64,000 nt of DNA, taken from assembly GCF_900116205.1 (NCBI RefSeq), contig NZ_FOZS01000001.1, forward strand, positions 558,001-622,000, written 5' to 3'. The first letter of the stretch is position 1, and the number at the start of each line of letters is the position of its first letter. Shown here piece by piece: positions 7,944 through 15,256 of the stretch. A model generated the notes under the pieces. It had not been told where the DNA came from. It saw only the letters and a list, made by a program, of their open reading frames with translations, and ran no database searches. The DNA comes from Halostagnicola kamekurae. GTDB lineage: Archaea > Halobacteriota > Halobacteria > Halobacteriales > Natrialbaceae. Both the position numbers and the translations under genes were made by a program.

Positions 7944-8378
7944 TCAGAACTCGCCGAAGATGCTCCCGTCGGCGTATTTCTCCTCGTACTCCGCTTCGTC
8001 CGCGACGAGCATCAGGATCCCTTCGACCAGTCCGAGCAGAGCGGGAATTCCCGTCCAGAAGAAACACAGATACAGGACGCCGTACTTGATGTTCCCCTGG
8101 TAGAACTTGTGTGCCCCGACGAAGCCGACGACGATCGCCAACACGCCGGCGACGACCTGATCGGAGCTGGTTTCACCGGACGACTGCTGTCTGACACCAC
8201 ATTCCGGACAGATCTCCGCGTCTTCTTTTATCAACTCGCCGCACTCGGTGCAGTATTTCTCGTCTGCGGCTCGCTCTCCGCCGTCAGTCACGAGCGGCGT
8301 CTCCTGGCTCGCACCGCAGTTCGGACAGCGCGCCGTGTTCCCCTCGATATGGTCCCCACAGTTGGTACAGTCGGTCAT
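7944..8378 (-). CDS. Double zinc-ribbon, TM2-domain membrane protein
   Basis: The 144-residue protein has two CxxC...CxxC zinc ribbons: CTNCG...CPNCG at residues 4-24 and CTECG...CPECG at about 43-62. A TM2 domain follows with two membrane helices and the family signature VGAHKFYQGNIKYGVLYL. TM2 proteins are small membrane proteins of uncertain function; zinc ribbons in front of TM2 are common in archaea. A TATA-like box and an 18-bp inverted repeat lie just upstream (8408-8441). Confidence 0.9.
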   Translation of the reverse strand: MTDCTNCGDHIEGNTARCPNCGASQETPLVTDGGERAADEKYCTECGELIKEDAEICPECGVRQQSSGETSSDQVVAGVLAIVVGFVGAHKFYQGNIKYGVLYLCFFWTGIPALLGLVEGILMLVADEAEYEEKYADGSIFGEF

Positions 8379-8423
8379 CAGTGTTCTGACGAAAATTCAC
8401 ACACCCCTCATAAAATAGCATCT

Positions 8424-8441
8424 ATATGATCTCAATCATAT
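8424..8441. promoter_or_regulatory. Inverted repeat upstream of the TM2 gene promoter
   Basis: ATATGAT and ATCATAT form perfect 7-bp arms around CTCA. The repeat lies directly upstream of the TATA-like box (about 8408-8416, minus strand), which is itself about 34 nt before the start codon of the TM2 gene. It is a candidate regulator site. Confidence 0.4.
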
Positions 8442-8467
8442 CAATAAGACATACATTATTCGACTGC

Positions 8468-8926
8468 CTAATTATCAGTGAGGGAAATAGAAAGCAGTAC
8501 TCCGGCGGCGACGCCGTACCCGATTCCAACGGCGATAACCCGAAGGTCGCCGGCGAGGAGCAGGCCGAGGAGACCGCTTCCGTACCCGATTCCGAGCAGG
8601 AATCCCGTCGCCGTTCGAACCGGGTTGTATCCCCGTCGGTCGGTGAACGTCGTGAGCGTCCAGTCGATCAGCGCGGGGAGCGGAAAGAGGAGGACGACCG
8701 GGAGACCGGTGAGCGACTGGCTCGCCACACCGCCCTCGAGCACGGAAGCCAAAACCGCCACGAGGATACCCGGATAAATCCCAAGACAGCGCGCGCAGAC
8801 GTGGATCTGTCGACCGAAGACGACCGGCGCGTAACACCGGTGGCGCTCGGACGGCAGGTGATGTGAGAGCAGATACGGCCACGTCCGTGCCAACCCGGTC
8901 CGTAGCTCCGATCGGTCGATCCCCAT
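8468..8926 (-). CDS. DUF2085 membrane protein
   Basis: This 152-residue protein has the DUF2085 layout: an N-terminal region with SHHLPSERHRCY, then HVCARCLGIYPG entering the first membrane helix, and three to four helices in all (for example VVLLFPLPALIDWTLTTF and VIAVGIGYGVAAGVLLSISL). The conserved Cys and His residues suggest metal or redox chemistry at the membrane surface, but no function is known for the family. It stands on the same strand as the TM2 gene, with about 90 bp of AT-rich DNA between them. Confidence 0.85.
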   Translation of the reverse strand: MGIDRSELRTGLARTWPYLLSHHLPSERHRCYAPVVFGRQIHVCARCLGIYPGILVAVLASVLEGGVASQSLTGLPVVLLFPLPALIDWTLTTFTDRRGYNPVRTATGFLLGIGYGSGLLGLLLAGDLRVIAVGIGYGVAAGVLLSISLTDN

Positions 8927-9101
8927 ACCCTCTTTCGGTTGCCGTGGCGACTAAAACGTACGTCTCTCTCGAGGTCTTTTCTGACAGTCGAGGGCCGAGT
9001 CAATTCCGTGTGAGGTTGTGGACCGAGAGAACCACACCGGACGCGTCACCCGTCCGATCGTCGCGCGCTCGTTTCCGAACTCGAGAGACCGTCACCTTCC
9101 C

Positions 9102-9175
9102 AGCCAGAACGTATCAGTTCGGACCGAATGCAACTTATGGCCCTGATCGATGTAGGCCAGAGTTATGTTCTGGCT
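9102..9175. promoter_or_regulatory. Inverted repeats before the amidohydrolase gene
   Basis: AGCCAGAAC at 9102-9110 is repeated inverted as GTTCTGGCT at 9167-9175. The right arm is also half of a smaller hairpin, GCCAGA (9156-9161) with TCTGGC (9169-9174). The group ends 40 bp before the start codon at 9216. A regulatory role is inference. Confidence 0.35.
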
Positions 9176-9215
9176 TACGACACACAACGGCCGGGTGACC
9201 GGAGGGAGACCGTAG

Positions 9216-10211
9216 ATGTGTACGCGATTAGTGTATCTCGGTCCCGAGAATATCGTGCTCACTGGCCGGTCGATGGACTGGCACGGAGAGATCGGAACGA
9301 ACATCTGGTGCTTCCCACGCGGGATGGAGCGAACAGGCGAAGTCGGTCCGGCCTCGATGCGGTGGACCGCTGAGTACGGCAGTGTCGTCGCATCCGCGTA
9401 CGACATCGCGACGACCGACGGGATGAACGAGGCGGGTCTGGTTGCGAACGTCCTGTGGCTCACCGAATCCGACTATCCAGAGTGGGATGGCGACAGACCC
9501 GGGTTGTCGATCTCGCTGTGGGCGCAATACGTCCTCGACAACTTCGCGACGGTGGCCGAAGCAGTCGAGAGTCACCGGAAAGAAGAATTCGTGGTCGTTT
9601 CCGACGAAATCCCGGACGAAGGCCGGTTGGCCACCCTCCACCTGTCCGTCTCGGATGTCACGGGTGACAGTGCCATCTTCGAGTACGTCGATGGCGAGTT
9701 GACGATCCACCACGGTCGGGAGTATCAGGTAATGACGAATTCCCCAACGTTCGATCAACAGCTCGCACTCGACGAGTATTGGTCGGAGATCGGCGGAACA
9801 GTCATGTTACCGGGGACGAGCCGCCCGGCTGACCGATTTGCCCGCGCAAGTTTCTACGTGGACGCGATTCCGCAGACCAAGAACCGGCGAGCCGCAACGG
9901 CGAGCGTCTTCGGCGCGATCCGTAACGTCTCCGTGCCGTACGGGATTAGTACGCCGGATGCACCGCATATCTCCTCGACGCGTTGGCGCACGGTCGCCGA
10001 TCACCGTGACCGTCGCTACTACTTCGAGTCGGCGCTCTCTCCGAACGTTTTCTGGCTGGACCTCGAGGGGATCGACTTCGAAGCCGATGCCGGAGTTCGA
10101 TCGCTGTCGCTCGGTGAGAACCAGGCGAACGTCTTCGCCGGCGATGTCGTCGACGAACTTGTCGAGACCGAGCAGTTCGAGTTTCTCGGTGTCCCGGCTC
10201 GAGCGGGCTAA
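9216..10211 (+). CDS. Linear amide C-N hydrolase (choloylglycine hydrolase family)
   Basis: This 331-residue Ntn-hydrolase starts MCTR, so removal of Met would expose Cys2 as the catalytic N-terminal nucleophile. Other family motifs follow: GRSMDWHGE near residue 17, NEAGLVANVLWL near 70, and TNSPTFDQQL near 172, which holds the conserved Asn of the active site. The family includes penicillin V acylases and bile-salt hydrolases; in archaea the substrate may be an N-acyl amide or acyl-homoserine lactone, but this is not known. There is no signal peptide, so it is probably cytoplasmic. The start is fixed by the requirement for Cys2. Confidence 0.9.
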   Translation: MCTRLVYLGPENIVLTGRSMDWHGEIGTNIWCFPRGMERTGEVGPASMRWTAEYGSVVASAYDIATTDGMNEAGLVANVLWLTESDYPEWDGDRPGLSISLWAQYVLDNFATVAEAVESHRKEEFVVVSDEIPDEGRLATLHLSVSDVTGDSAIFEYVDGELTIHHGREYQVMTNSPTFDQQLALDEYWSEIGGTVMLPGTSRPADRFARASFYVDAIPQTKNRRAATASVFGAIRNVSVPYGISTPDAPHISSTRWRTVADHRDRRYYFESALSPNVFWLDLEGIDFEADAGVRSLSLGENQANVFAGDVVDELVETEQFEFLGVPARAG

Positions 10212-10239
10212 TCCCAGCTGCTCCCGGCGCGTTCTTACG

Positions 10240-10360
10240 GAAAGTCAAGGAGAAAAGCTCCGTCCTTTAGGGCGGACCACGATATCCCAACGACGTCGGG
10301 AATCCTCGACCTCGAAAACGCGAAGGGCATTCCCCTTCAGGGCGAGGAAGATGTAAATAC
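10240..10360 (+). mobile_element. Eroded IS200/IS605-type right-end sequences
   Basis: A segment reading AGCTCCGTCCTTTAGGGCGG (near 10255-10275) and another reading CCCCTTCAGGGCGAGGAAGATG (near 10331-10353) resemble the 3' ends of haloarchaeal tnpB genes. These typically end in a short GC hairpin with a TTTAG or TTCAG loop followed by GGAtGT. One frame encodes KAPSFRAD, similar to the C-terminus of haloarchaeal TnpB proteins. No transposase or left end is present. The assignment rests on recall of typical ends. Confidence 0.4.
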
Positions 10361-10585
10361 GGACACATCGGCAGTAAGTGCTGTTTGCGACCAGCCGTTC
10401 GCAAGTACGGAACCAATCGAGAAACGGCGTAGTACAAGCGTAACGAGTAAATCGATGGCCTCGGCACTCATAGGGCTCGTCACGACCGGTTGCCGAGACC
10501 GGTTCGGAGCGGACCCATCGTCATCGGCCGCTCGAGTCTACGGCGGCCGTCGAAAAGTCAGTTCGGATCCCAGGCGAGTACACGT

Positions 10586-10792
10586 TTATTCGGATTCGCT
10601 CGAGGCCGGCGTGACGAACGCGGAGTTGCAGTCGTCGATCAGGTTCTCGAGGCGGTCTCGATTCTGCGGACAGAACGTCCGCTGAACGCGTTCGGTCGGG
10701 GTGGCCCGATCTCGAGTCGCTCGGCGGCCGGGTGTGGTCGGTGTTCGGTTCGAGATTTGCGTCGTCTGTGTTTGCAAGTTTCGTGTGCTCAT
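10586..10792 (-). CDS. Weak candidate small protein
   Basis: This 68-residue frame starts MSTRNLQTQTTQ and ends with FCPQNRDRLENLIDDCNSAF. The last third looks like real acidic haloarchaeal protein; the first two thirds are Thr/Arg-rich and less convincing. A TATA-like box lies about 155 bp upstream, which would imply a long leader. No family was recognised. It may be a gene fragment in the eroded region. Confidence 0.25.
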   Translation of the reverse strand: MSTRNLQTQTTQISNRTPTTPGRRATRDRATPTERVQRTFCPQNRDRLENLIDDCNSAFVTPASSESE

Positions 10793-11076
10793 GTCGGTCG
10801 AGTGCTGGGGTGTGATTCGGTGTGTCCGACGGCGGGTACTGGAAGCCGTCGTGTCGCTGAACTGGCCCGAGAGTCGTCTGAAGGAAGAGTGTCACCGTGG
10901 TACGTGTACGACCGACATCTGTACTTTCCCCTTCTGGCCCGAGCATTATAAAAGTTCATGATATACTTCGCCAGTGAAGGGGTTCGTGTCACTCAGCGGT
11001 CGCTGACCCACCCTGCACACCGGATCAACAGTCGCATAGACAACAATTACAACGCACGCGGTGAGAGTCTCAATCG

Positions 11077-11790
11077 ATGAGTGCGAGTAAGACGACCGCT
11101 GAGAGGGGTTCGCGAGGCGAATCCCTCGAGCCGGTCGTCAGTTTCGTCGTTCCCGCGCGAAACGAGGCCGAGTACATCCGCGGCACCCTCTCGAGTATCG
11201 TCGGACTGGATACCGCCTATGCGTACGAGGTGATCGTCGTCGACGGCGGATCGACCGACGGGACGGCCGACATCGCACGCGAGTACGACGTGACGGTCGT
11301 TTCGGACGGCGGTTCCGGCATCGGCCCCGCCCGAGATCTCGGCGCAGACTACGCCACCGGCGACTGGCTGGCGTTCGTCGACGCCGACACGCGCGTCCGG
11401 GCGAACTACCTGACGGCGATGCTCGGGTACGTCGAAGCCGAGGGCGTGGCCGGGGCCAGTTCGGCCTGTCGGATCACGGGCCCCTATCGGGCGAAGCTGA
11501 TGGAGGCGACGATCAACCACGTCTTTCCGCGCCTCGAGTTGCCGATCCTCCCCGGCTTCAACTGTTTCGTTCGCCGGGACGCCTACCACGACGTCGGCGG
11601 CTTTCCGAACGTACCCAACGAGGATACGGCGTTCAGTCGGCGACTGGCCCGCTCGTACGACACGGGCTACTGCGCTCGCGCGCTCGTCGAGAGCTCTGGG
11701 CGGCGAATCGCCGACGCGGGACTGACGGGGACGCTCTGGCACTACGGCCGTCTCGACGTCGAGCGGGTTCGCGCCGGCTCTCGAGGGTGA
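11077..11790 (+). CDS. Family 2 glycosyltransferase
   Basis: This 237-residue protein is a GT-A fold, family 2 glycosyltransferase. It has the N-terminal strand VVSFVVPARNEAEYI, the nucleotide-binding VIVVDGGSTDGTADIA near residue 50, and the metal-binding DxD-like motif FVDADTR near 105. A later acidic GFPNVPNEDTAFSRRL (about 175-190) is the usual catalytic region. There is no membrane segment. It probably transfers a sugar from a nucleotide or dolichol-phosphate donor in glycolipid or glycoprotein synthesis; donor and acceptor are unknown. It stands alone, not in a glycosylation cluster. Confidence 0.9.
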   Translation: MSASKTTAERGSRGESLEPVVSFVVPARNEAEYIRGTLSSIVGLDTAYAYEVIVVDGGSTDGTADIAREYDVTVVSDGGSGIGPARDLGADYATGDWLAFVDADTRVRANYLTAMLGYVEAEGVAGASSACRITGPYRAKLMEATINHVFPRLELPILPGFNCFVRRDAYHDVGGFPNVPNEDTAFSRRLARSYDTGYCARALVESSGRRIADAGLTGTLWHYGRLDVERVRAGSRG

Positions 11791-11916
11791 CTCTCGACCG
11801 GCGTTCGACGCGCTCGAACGCGGCTCGAATACGTGACGGGGTCTCGTTCGTGTGCTGAAACGCTCGCTCGTGATCAGTCGGGAGAGTGAAATACTCCACC
11901 TGCCTTACAGTGAGAT

Positions 11917-13086
11917 ATGGAATTCGATCGCCCCTTCGCCCGCCGAGCGGGCGTCGGAGTACTCGTTCTCGCACTCTTTGCGGTCGTCGCCTACGTCGCC
12001 GTTCGATTCATCGCGGTAGTCGTCTTCTCGGTCTTTCTGTACTACGCCGTTCGCCCGATCTTCCGCTCGCTCGAGCGTTTTGCCCTCCCTCGCCGTCTGC
12101 GAGCGGGGCTCGCGCTGGTTCTTTTCGGCGTTCCACTCGTTCTCCTGGTCGGCTATACGATCGCCATCGTCGCGCTCGAAGCCCAGTCGATCCTCGAGGT
12201 CTACGACGTTCACGGACCGGCGTTCGTCGAGACGCTCGAGCGCGTCGGCGTCGGCGACTTCGAAGAGCTCCAGTCGATTCTCTCCGGTGCGATCTCACAA
12301 TCTTCGCTCAGCGTGATCGGCGTGAGCGTTCTCGGAGCACTCGGCGTCCTGAGCAGCGCGTTCGTCCAGTTACTGATCCTCGTCGTCCTGACCTACTACA
12401 TGCTCGTCGACGGGTCGCGATTCGTCTCGTGGCTCCTCGAGCGCTTCGACGACTCCGGCGTGATGGGCGAGTACGTCCGCGCCGTCGATCCGGAGCTGTC
12501 AATGACGCTCTTCGGAAACATCGTCAACGTGTTCGTCACCGCGATCGTCGGCGTCGCCACCTTTTATGCGTACAACTTCTTCGCGCCGGCGGCCGTCGCG
12601 GTGCCGTTTCCGGAACTGCTCGGGGCGCTTGCCGGCGTCGGGAGTCTCATCCCGGTCGTCGGCATAAAGCTCGTCTACCTTCCGGTCACCGCCGTACTCG
12701 CCGCGAACGCGTGGATCTCCGGCGACCTGTCGTTGCTCGTTCCGGTCGGCATATTGCTCGTCGTCAGCGCCGTCGTCGTCGATTTCATCCCCGACTTTTT
12801 CATCAGAGCGCACATCAGCGGCGACCAGACCCACACCGGGATGTTGCTCGTGTCGTACGTCGTCGGCCCGGTCGTGTTCGGGTTTTACGGGCTCTTCTTG
12901 CTCCCGATCGTCCTCATTCTCGTCATCAACGCGACGTACGTCCTCGTGCCCTACGCGCTCTCGGGCGAGGAACCCGGGACGAGACAGGCGCGGCTCCGGG
13001 AGTACGCCACTCGAGGTGGGGAGCCGACCGCCGAGACCCCTTCCGAGAGGCGTTCGAAGCCGGTCGAGCGAAAGTCGGAACCCTGA
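11917..13086 (+). CDS. AI-2E family transporter
   Basis: The 389-residue protein has seven to eight predicted membrane helices in the AI-2E (PerM/TqsA) arrangement: three N-terminal helices (from about 10 to 90), a soluble stretch with the periplasmic-type segment (about 95-140), then five helices including VLTYYMLVDG and the family-conserved GSLIPVVGIKLVYLPV near 245. The C-terminal 40 residues are charged and cytoplasmic. In haloarchaea these permeases are not known to move autoinducer 2; ion export has been proposed for the family. The next gene starts 26 bp downstream and is likely co-transcribed. Confidence 0.9.
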   Translation: MEFDRPFARRAGVGVLVLALFAVVAYVAVRFIAVVVFSVFLYYAVRPIFRSLERFALPRRLRAGLALVLFGVPLVLLVGYTIAIVALEAQSILEVYDVHGPAFVETLERVGVGDFEELQSILSGAISQSSLSVIGVSVLGALGVLSSAFVQLLILVVLTYYMLVDGSRFVSWLLERFDDSGVMGEYVRAVDPELSMTLFGNIVNVFVTAIVGVATFYAYNFFAPAAVAVPFPELLGALAGVGSLIPVVGIKLVYLPVTAVLAANAWISGDLSLLVPVGILLVVSAVVVDFIPDFFIRAHISGDQTHTGMLLVSYVVGPVVFGFYGLFLLPIVLILVINATYVLVPYALSGEEPGTRQARLREYATRGGEPTAETPSERRSKPVERKSEP

Positions 13087-13112
13087 TACGGTCGCTGTCT
13101 AACCAGTTCCAT

Positions 13113-13577
13113 ATGGTCGACGTTCTTCTCGCACGAACGGCACACCTCGTCTTTGCTGCGCTGTGGGCCGGCAGCGTCTTCTACGTCGCGTTCGTCGTCG
13201 TTCCGCTGGCTCGAGACGGCGCCTTTAATTCCACAGCGCCGCTCGAGACCATCTCCGGAAAGCTCGCGACGATCTCGCGAACCAGCTCCCTCGTGCTCTT
13301 TCTCTCGGGGAGTCACCTCGCGGCCGCCGTCTACGACTCAAATACCCTGTTCTTTTCGCTCCGGGGTCGACTCGTCCTCCTGATGGTCGCGCTCTGGCTC
13401 GTGTTGACCGCACTCGTCGAAGTCGCTACCAAACGATTCGAATCCGGACTCAACGGCAAGAAAATCCGCGAGCCCGCCCGGGACGCGCTTCCGTTGTTCC
13501 GCGCGGCGGCGATCGTGAGTGTCGCGTTGCTCCTCGTCGCGGGGGCGCTCACAGGCGGCATCGCCCGCTTCGTGTAA
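13113..13577 (+). CDS. Four-helix integral membrane protein (DUF4149/CopD-like)
   Basis: This 154-residue protein starts MVDVLLARTAHLVFAALWAG and has four membrane helices, with GRLVLLMVALWLVLTALVEV and AAAIVSVALLLVAGALTG as the clearest. The first helix carries HLVFAALWAGSVFYVAFVVVPL, as in DUF4149/TMEM205-type and CopD-like proteins. Specific function is unknown. It follows the AI-2E permease closely and on the same strand. The frame is open much further upstream, but only this start, right after the permease stop, gives a sensible N-terminus. Confidence 0.8.
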   Translation: MVDVLLARTAHLVFAALWAGSVFYVAFVVVPLARDGAFNSTAPLETISGKLATISRTSSLVLFLSGSHLAAAVYDSNTLFFSLRGRLVLLMVALWLVLTALVEVATKRFESGLNGKKIREPARDALPLFRAAAIVSVALLLVAGALTGGIARFV

Positions 13578-13711
13578 GTTCCGCTCGGATCCAATAACTG
13601 TCCGTTTTCCTGAACGTCGTCTGACGCATGTCTGATTTCCGGTCCGAAGAATTATCAATCGAACATATTCCGACGAAAGATACTTAGTTGATTGCTATAC
13701 AGTAGTGAACG

Positions 13712-14140
13712 ATGATCAGGGGGAAAGACGTCGCACTGTCCGCGCTCGTCGTCGGCTCTGCCGCGGTCGCCGGGTACGTGTTACGGTCGGGTCGATCCAG
13801 CACCACCGCCGCGCGCTCGAAGGCCGACCTCGGGGCGCGCGTGGTCGAGGACGTACCGGTCGACGCGACCGTTATCGACGCCTCGAGCCGCTCGCTCCAC
13901 GACATCCCGGGCGCGAAAAAGGCGATCCGTCGAGCGATTCGAAACGACGCTCGAGAGGAGTGGGAACACGTCACGATCGAACGCGACGGCGCCTGGTCGG
14001 TCGTCGACGCGATCCGCGACTCGCTTCCCTACCACGAAGGGCGGTCGGACGGATACAACGGCGTCTACGTCTGGTACGACGGCCGAGTCGTCGTCCTCGA
14101 CGCGATCGGCTGGGCGCGCCTCGAGACGCCCATGCAGTAG
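13712..14140 (+). CDS. Membrane-anchored hypothetical protein
   Basis: This 142-residue protein has one N-terminal hydrophobic segment (VALSALVVGSAAVAGYVL, residues 7-24), then a soluble domain of mixed helices and strands ending GYNGVYVWYDGRVVVLDAIG. No family was recognised. A TATA-like box (ATACTTAG, 13679-13686) lies about 29 nt before the ATG, which fits a leaderless transcript. The next gene is 6-phosphogluconate dehydrogenase, 123 bp downstream. Confidence 0.75.
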   Translation: MIRGKDVALSALVVGSAAVAGYVLRSGRSSTTAARSKADLGARVVEDVPVDATVIDASSRSLHDIPGAKKAIRRAIRNDAREEWEHVTIERDGAWSVVDAIRDSLPYHEGRSDGYNGVYVWYDGRVVVLDAIGWARLETPMQ

Positions 14141-14263
14141 GGGCCCGACATCGCGTTTACCGTCTCTCGAGCGGGTTTCGATTCCATTTTGACGACAGAT
14201 CGGCTCCATCAGCGCCGCGGTCGAATCACAACCACTACCTCCCCTGCCCGTCCAGCCTCCGGT

Positions 14264-15163
14264 ATGCAACTGGGCGTAATCGGACTCGGACGGATGGGTC
14301 AGATCGTGGTCGATCGGGTACTCGCTGCTGGACACGACGTGGTCGCGTTCGACCTCGACGACGAGGCGGTCGCGGCGGCCGCGGAGGCGGGCGCCGACCC
14401 CGCCGATTCGATCGATGACCTCTGCGAGCAACTTGAGGGGACGAAACGGATCTGGCTGATGGTCCCCGCCGGCGCGGCCGTCGACGCGACGCTCGAGGAA
14501 CTCGAACCGCACCTCGAAGCCGACGATATCGTCGTCGACGGCGGCAACTCGAAGTTTCAGGATTCGGTTCGGCGTGCCGAGTCCTGTCCCGCGGCCTATC
14601 TCGACTGTGGTACCTCCGGCGGCCCCGCGGGCGCAGAACTCGGCTTCTCGCTGATGGTCGGCGGACCGGAAGCGGCCTACGCGGAACTCGAGCCGATCTT
14701 CGACGCGGTCGCGACCGGCCCCGACGGCCACGGCCACATGGGTCCCGCGGGCTCGGGCCACTACGTGAAGATGGTCCACAACGGCGTCGAGTACGCGCTG
14801 ATGCAGGCTTACGGCGAAGGGTTCGAACTCCTCCACGAGGGTCGCTACGACCTCGATCTCGAGAACGTCTCTCGAGTCTGGAACAACGGCGCGGTGATCC
14901 GCTCGTGGCTGCTCGAACTCTGCGAGGAGGCGTTCCGCGAGGAGGGGACGGATCTGGGCGACGTCGCGGATCGGGTCGAGGGCGGCTCGACCGGAACCTG
15001 GACGGTTCAGGAAGGCCTCGAGCAGGAGGTTCCCGTGCCGCTGATCTACACGGCGCTGGCCGAGCGGTTCGGCTCGCGGGCCGACGAGGGCCGGTTCTCG
15101 CGACGGCTCGCGAGTCGGCTCCGCTACGGCTTCGGTCGCCACGAAGTGCCCCGAGAGGAGTGA
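14264..15163 (+). CDS. gnd: 6-phosphogluconate dehydrogenase (decarboxylating)
   Basis: The 299-residue protein belongs to the short, GndA-like 6-phosphogluconate dehydrogenases. It has the NAD(P) Rossmann motif MQLGVIGLGRMGQIV, the substrate-binding signature DGGNSKFQDSVRR, GTSGGPAGAELG near 120, and the catalytic Lys in HYVKMVHNGVEYALMQAYGE near 165-185. It converts 6-phosphogluconate to ribulose 5-phosphate with release of CO2, the oxidative pentose phosphate route known in haloarchaea. The frame is open from 14189, but the ATG at 14264 puts the Rossmann strand at the N-terminus. It stands as a single gene. Confidence 0.95.
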   Translation: MQLGVIGLGRMGQIVVDRVLAAGHDVVAFDLDDEAVAAAAEAGADPADSIDDLCEQLEGTKRIWLMVPAGAAVDATLEELEPHLEADDIVVDGGNSKFQDSVRRAESCPAAYLDCGTSGGPAGAELGFSLMVGGPEAAYAELEPIFDAVATGPDGHGHMGPAGSGHYVKMVHNGVEYALMQAYGEGFELLHEGRYDLDLENVSRVWNNGAVIRSWLLELCEEAFREEGTDLGDVADRVEGGSTGTWTVQEGLEQEVPVPLIYTALAERFGSRADEGRFSRRLASRLRYGFGRHEVPREE

Positions 15164-15256
15164 CTACCGCCGACGAACACGCGCCGGTCCCGACCGATCG
15201 TCGCACTCGTTGACGCTTCAAAATATTGATCACCTCGCCGCTCATCTGTCGGGTCA

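Larger units (their letters stand above)
10212..11076. other. Gene-poor stretch with insertion-sequence debris
   Basis: These 865 bp hold no convincing long gene. The left third contains two sequences like right ends of IS200/IS605 elements (10240-10360) in a frame that stays open without a start codon. The right part has one weak minus-strand candidate gene (10586-10792) with a TATA-like box far upstream (TTTATAA, about 10946-10952, minus strand). The stretch looks like an old insertion site. Confidence 0.55.

Noticed and set aside
10521-10946. A 141-residue minus-strand gene
   Set aside because: Composition is that of a non-coding frame, and its ATG lies inside the TATA-like box of the same strand.
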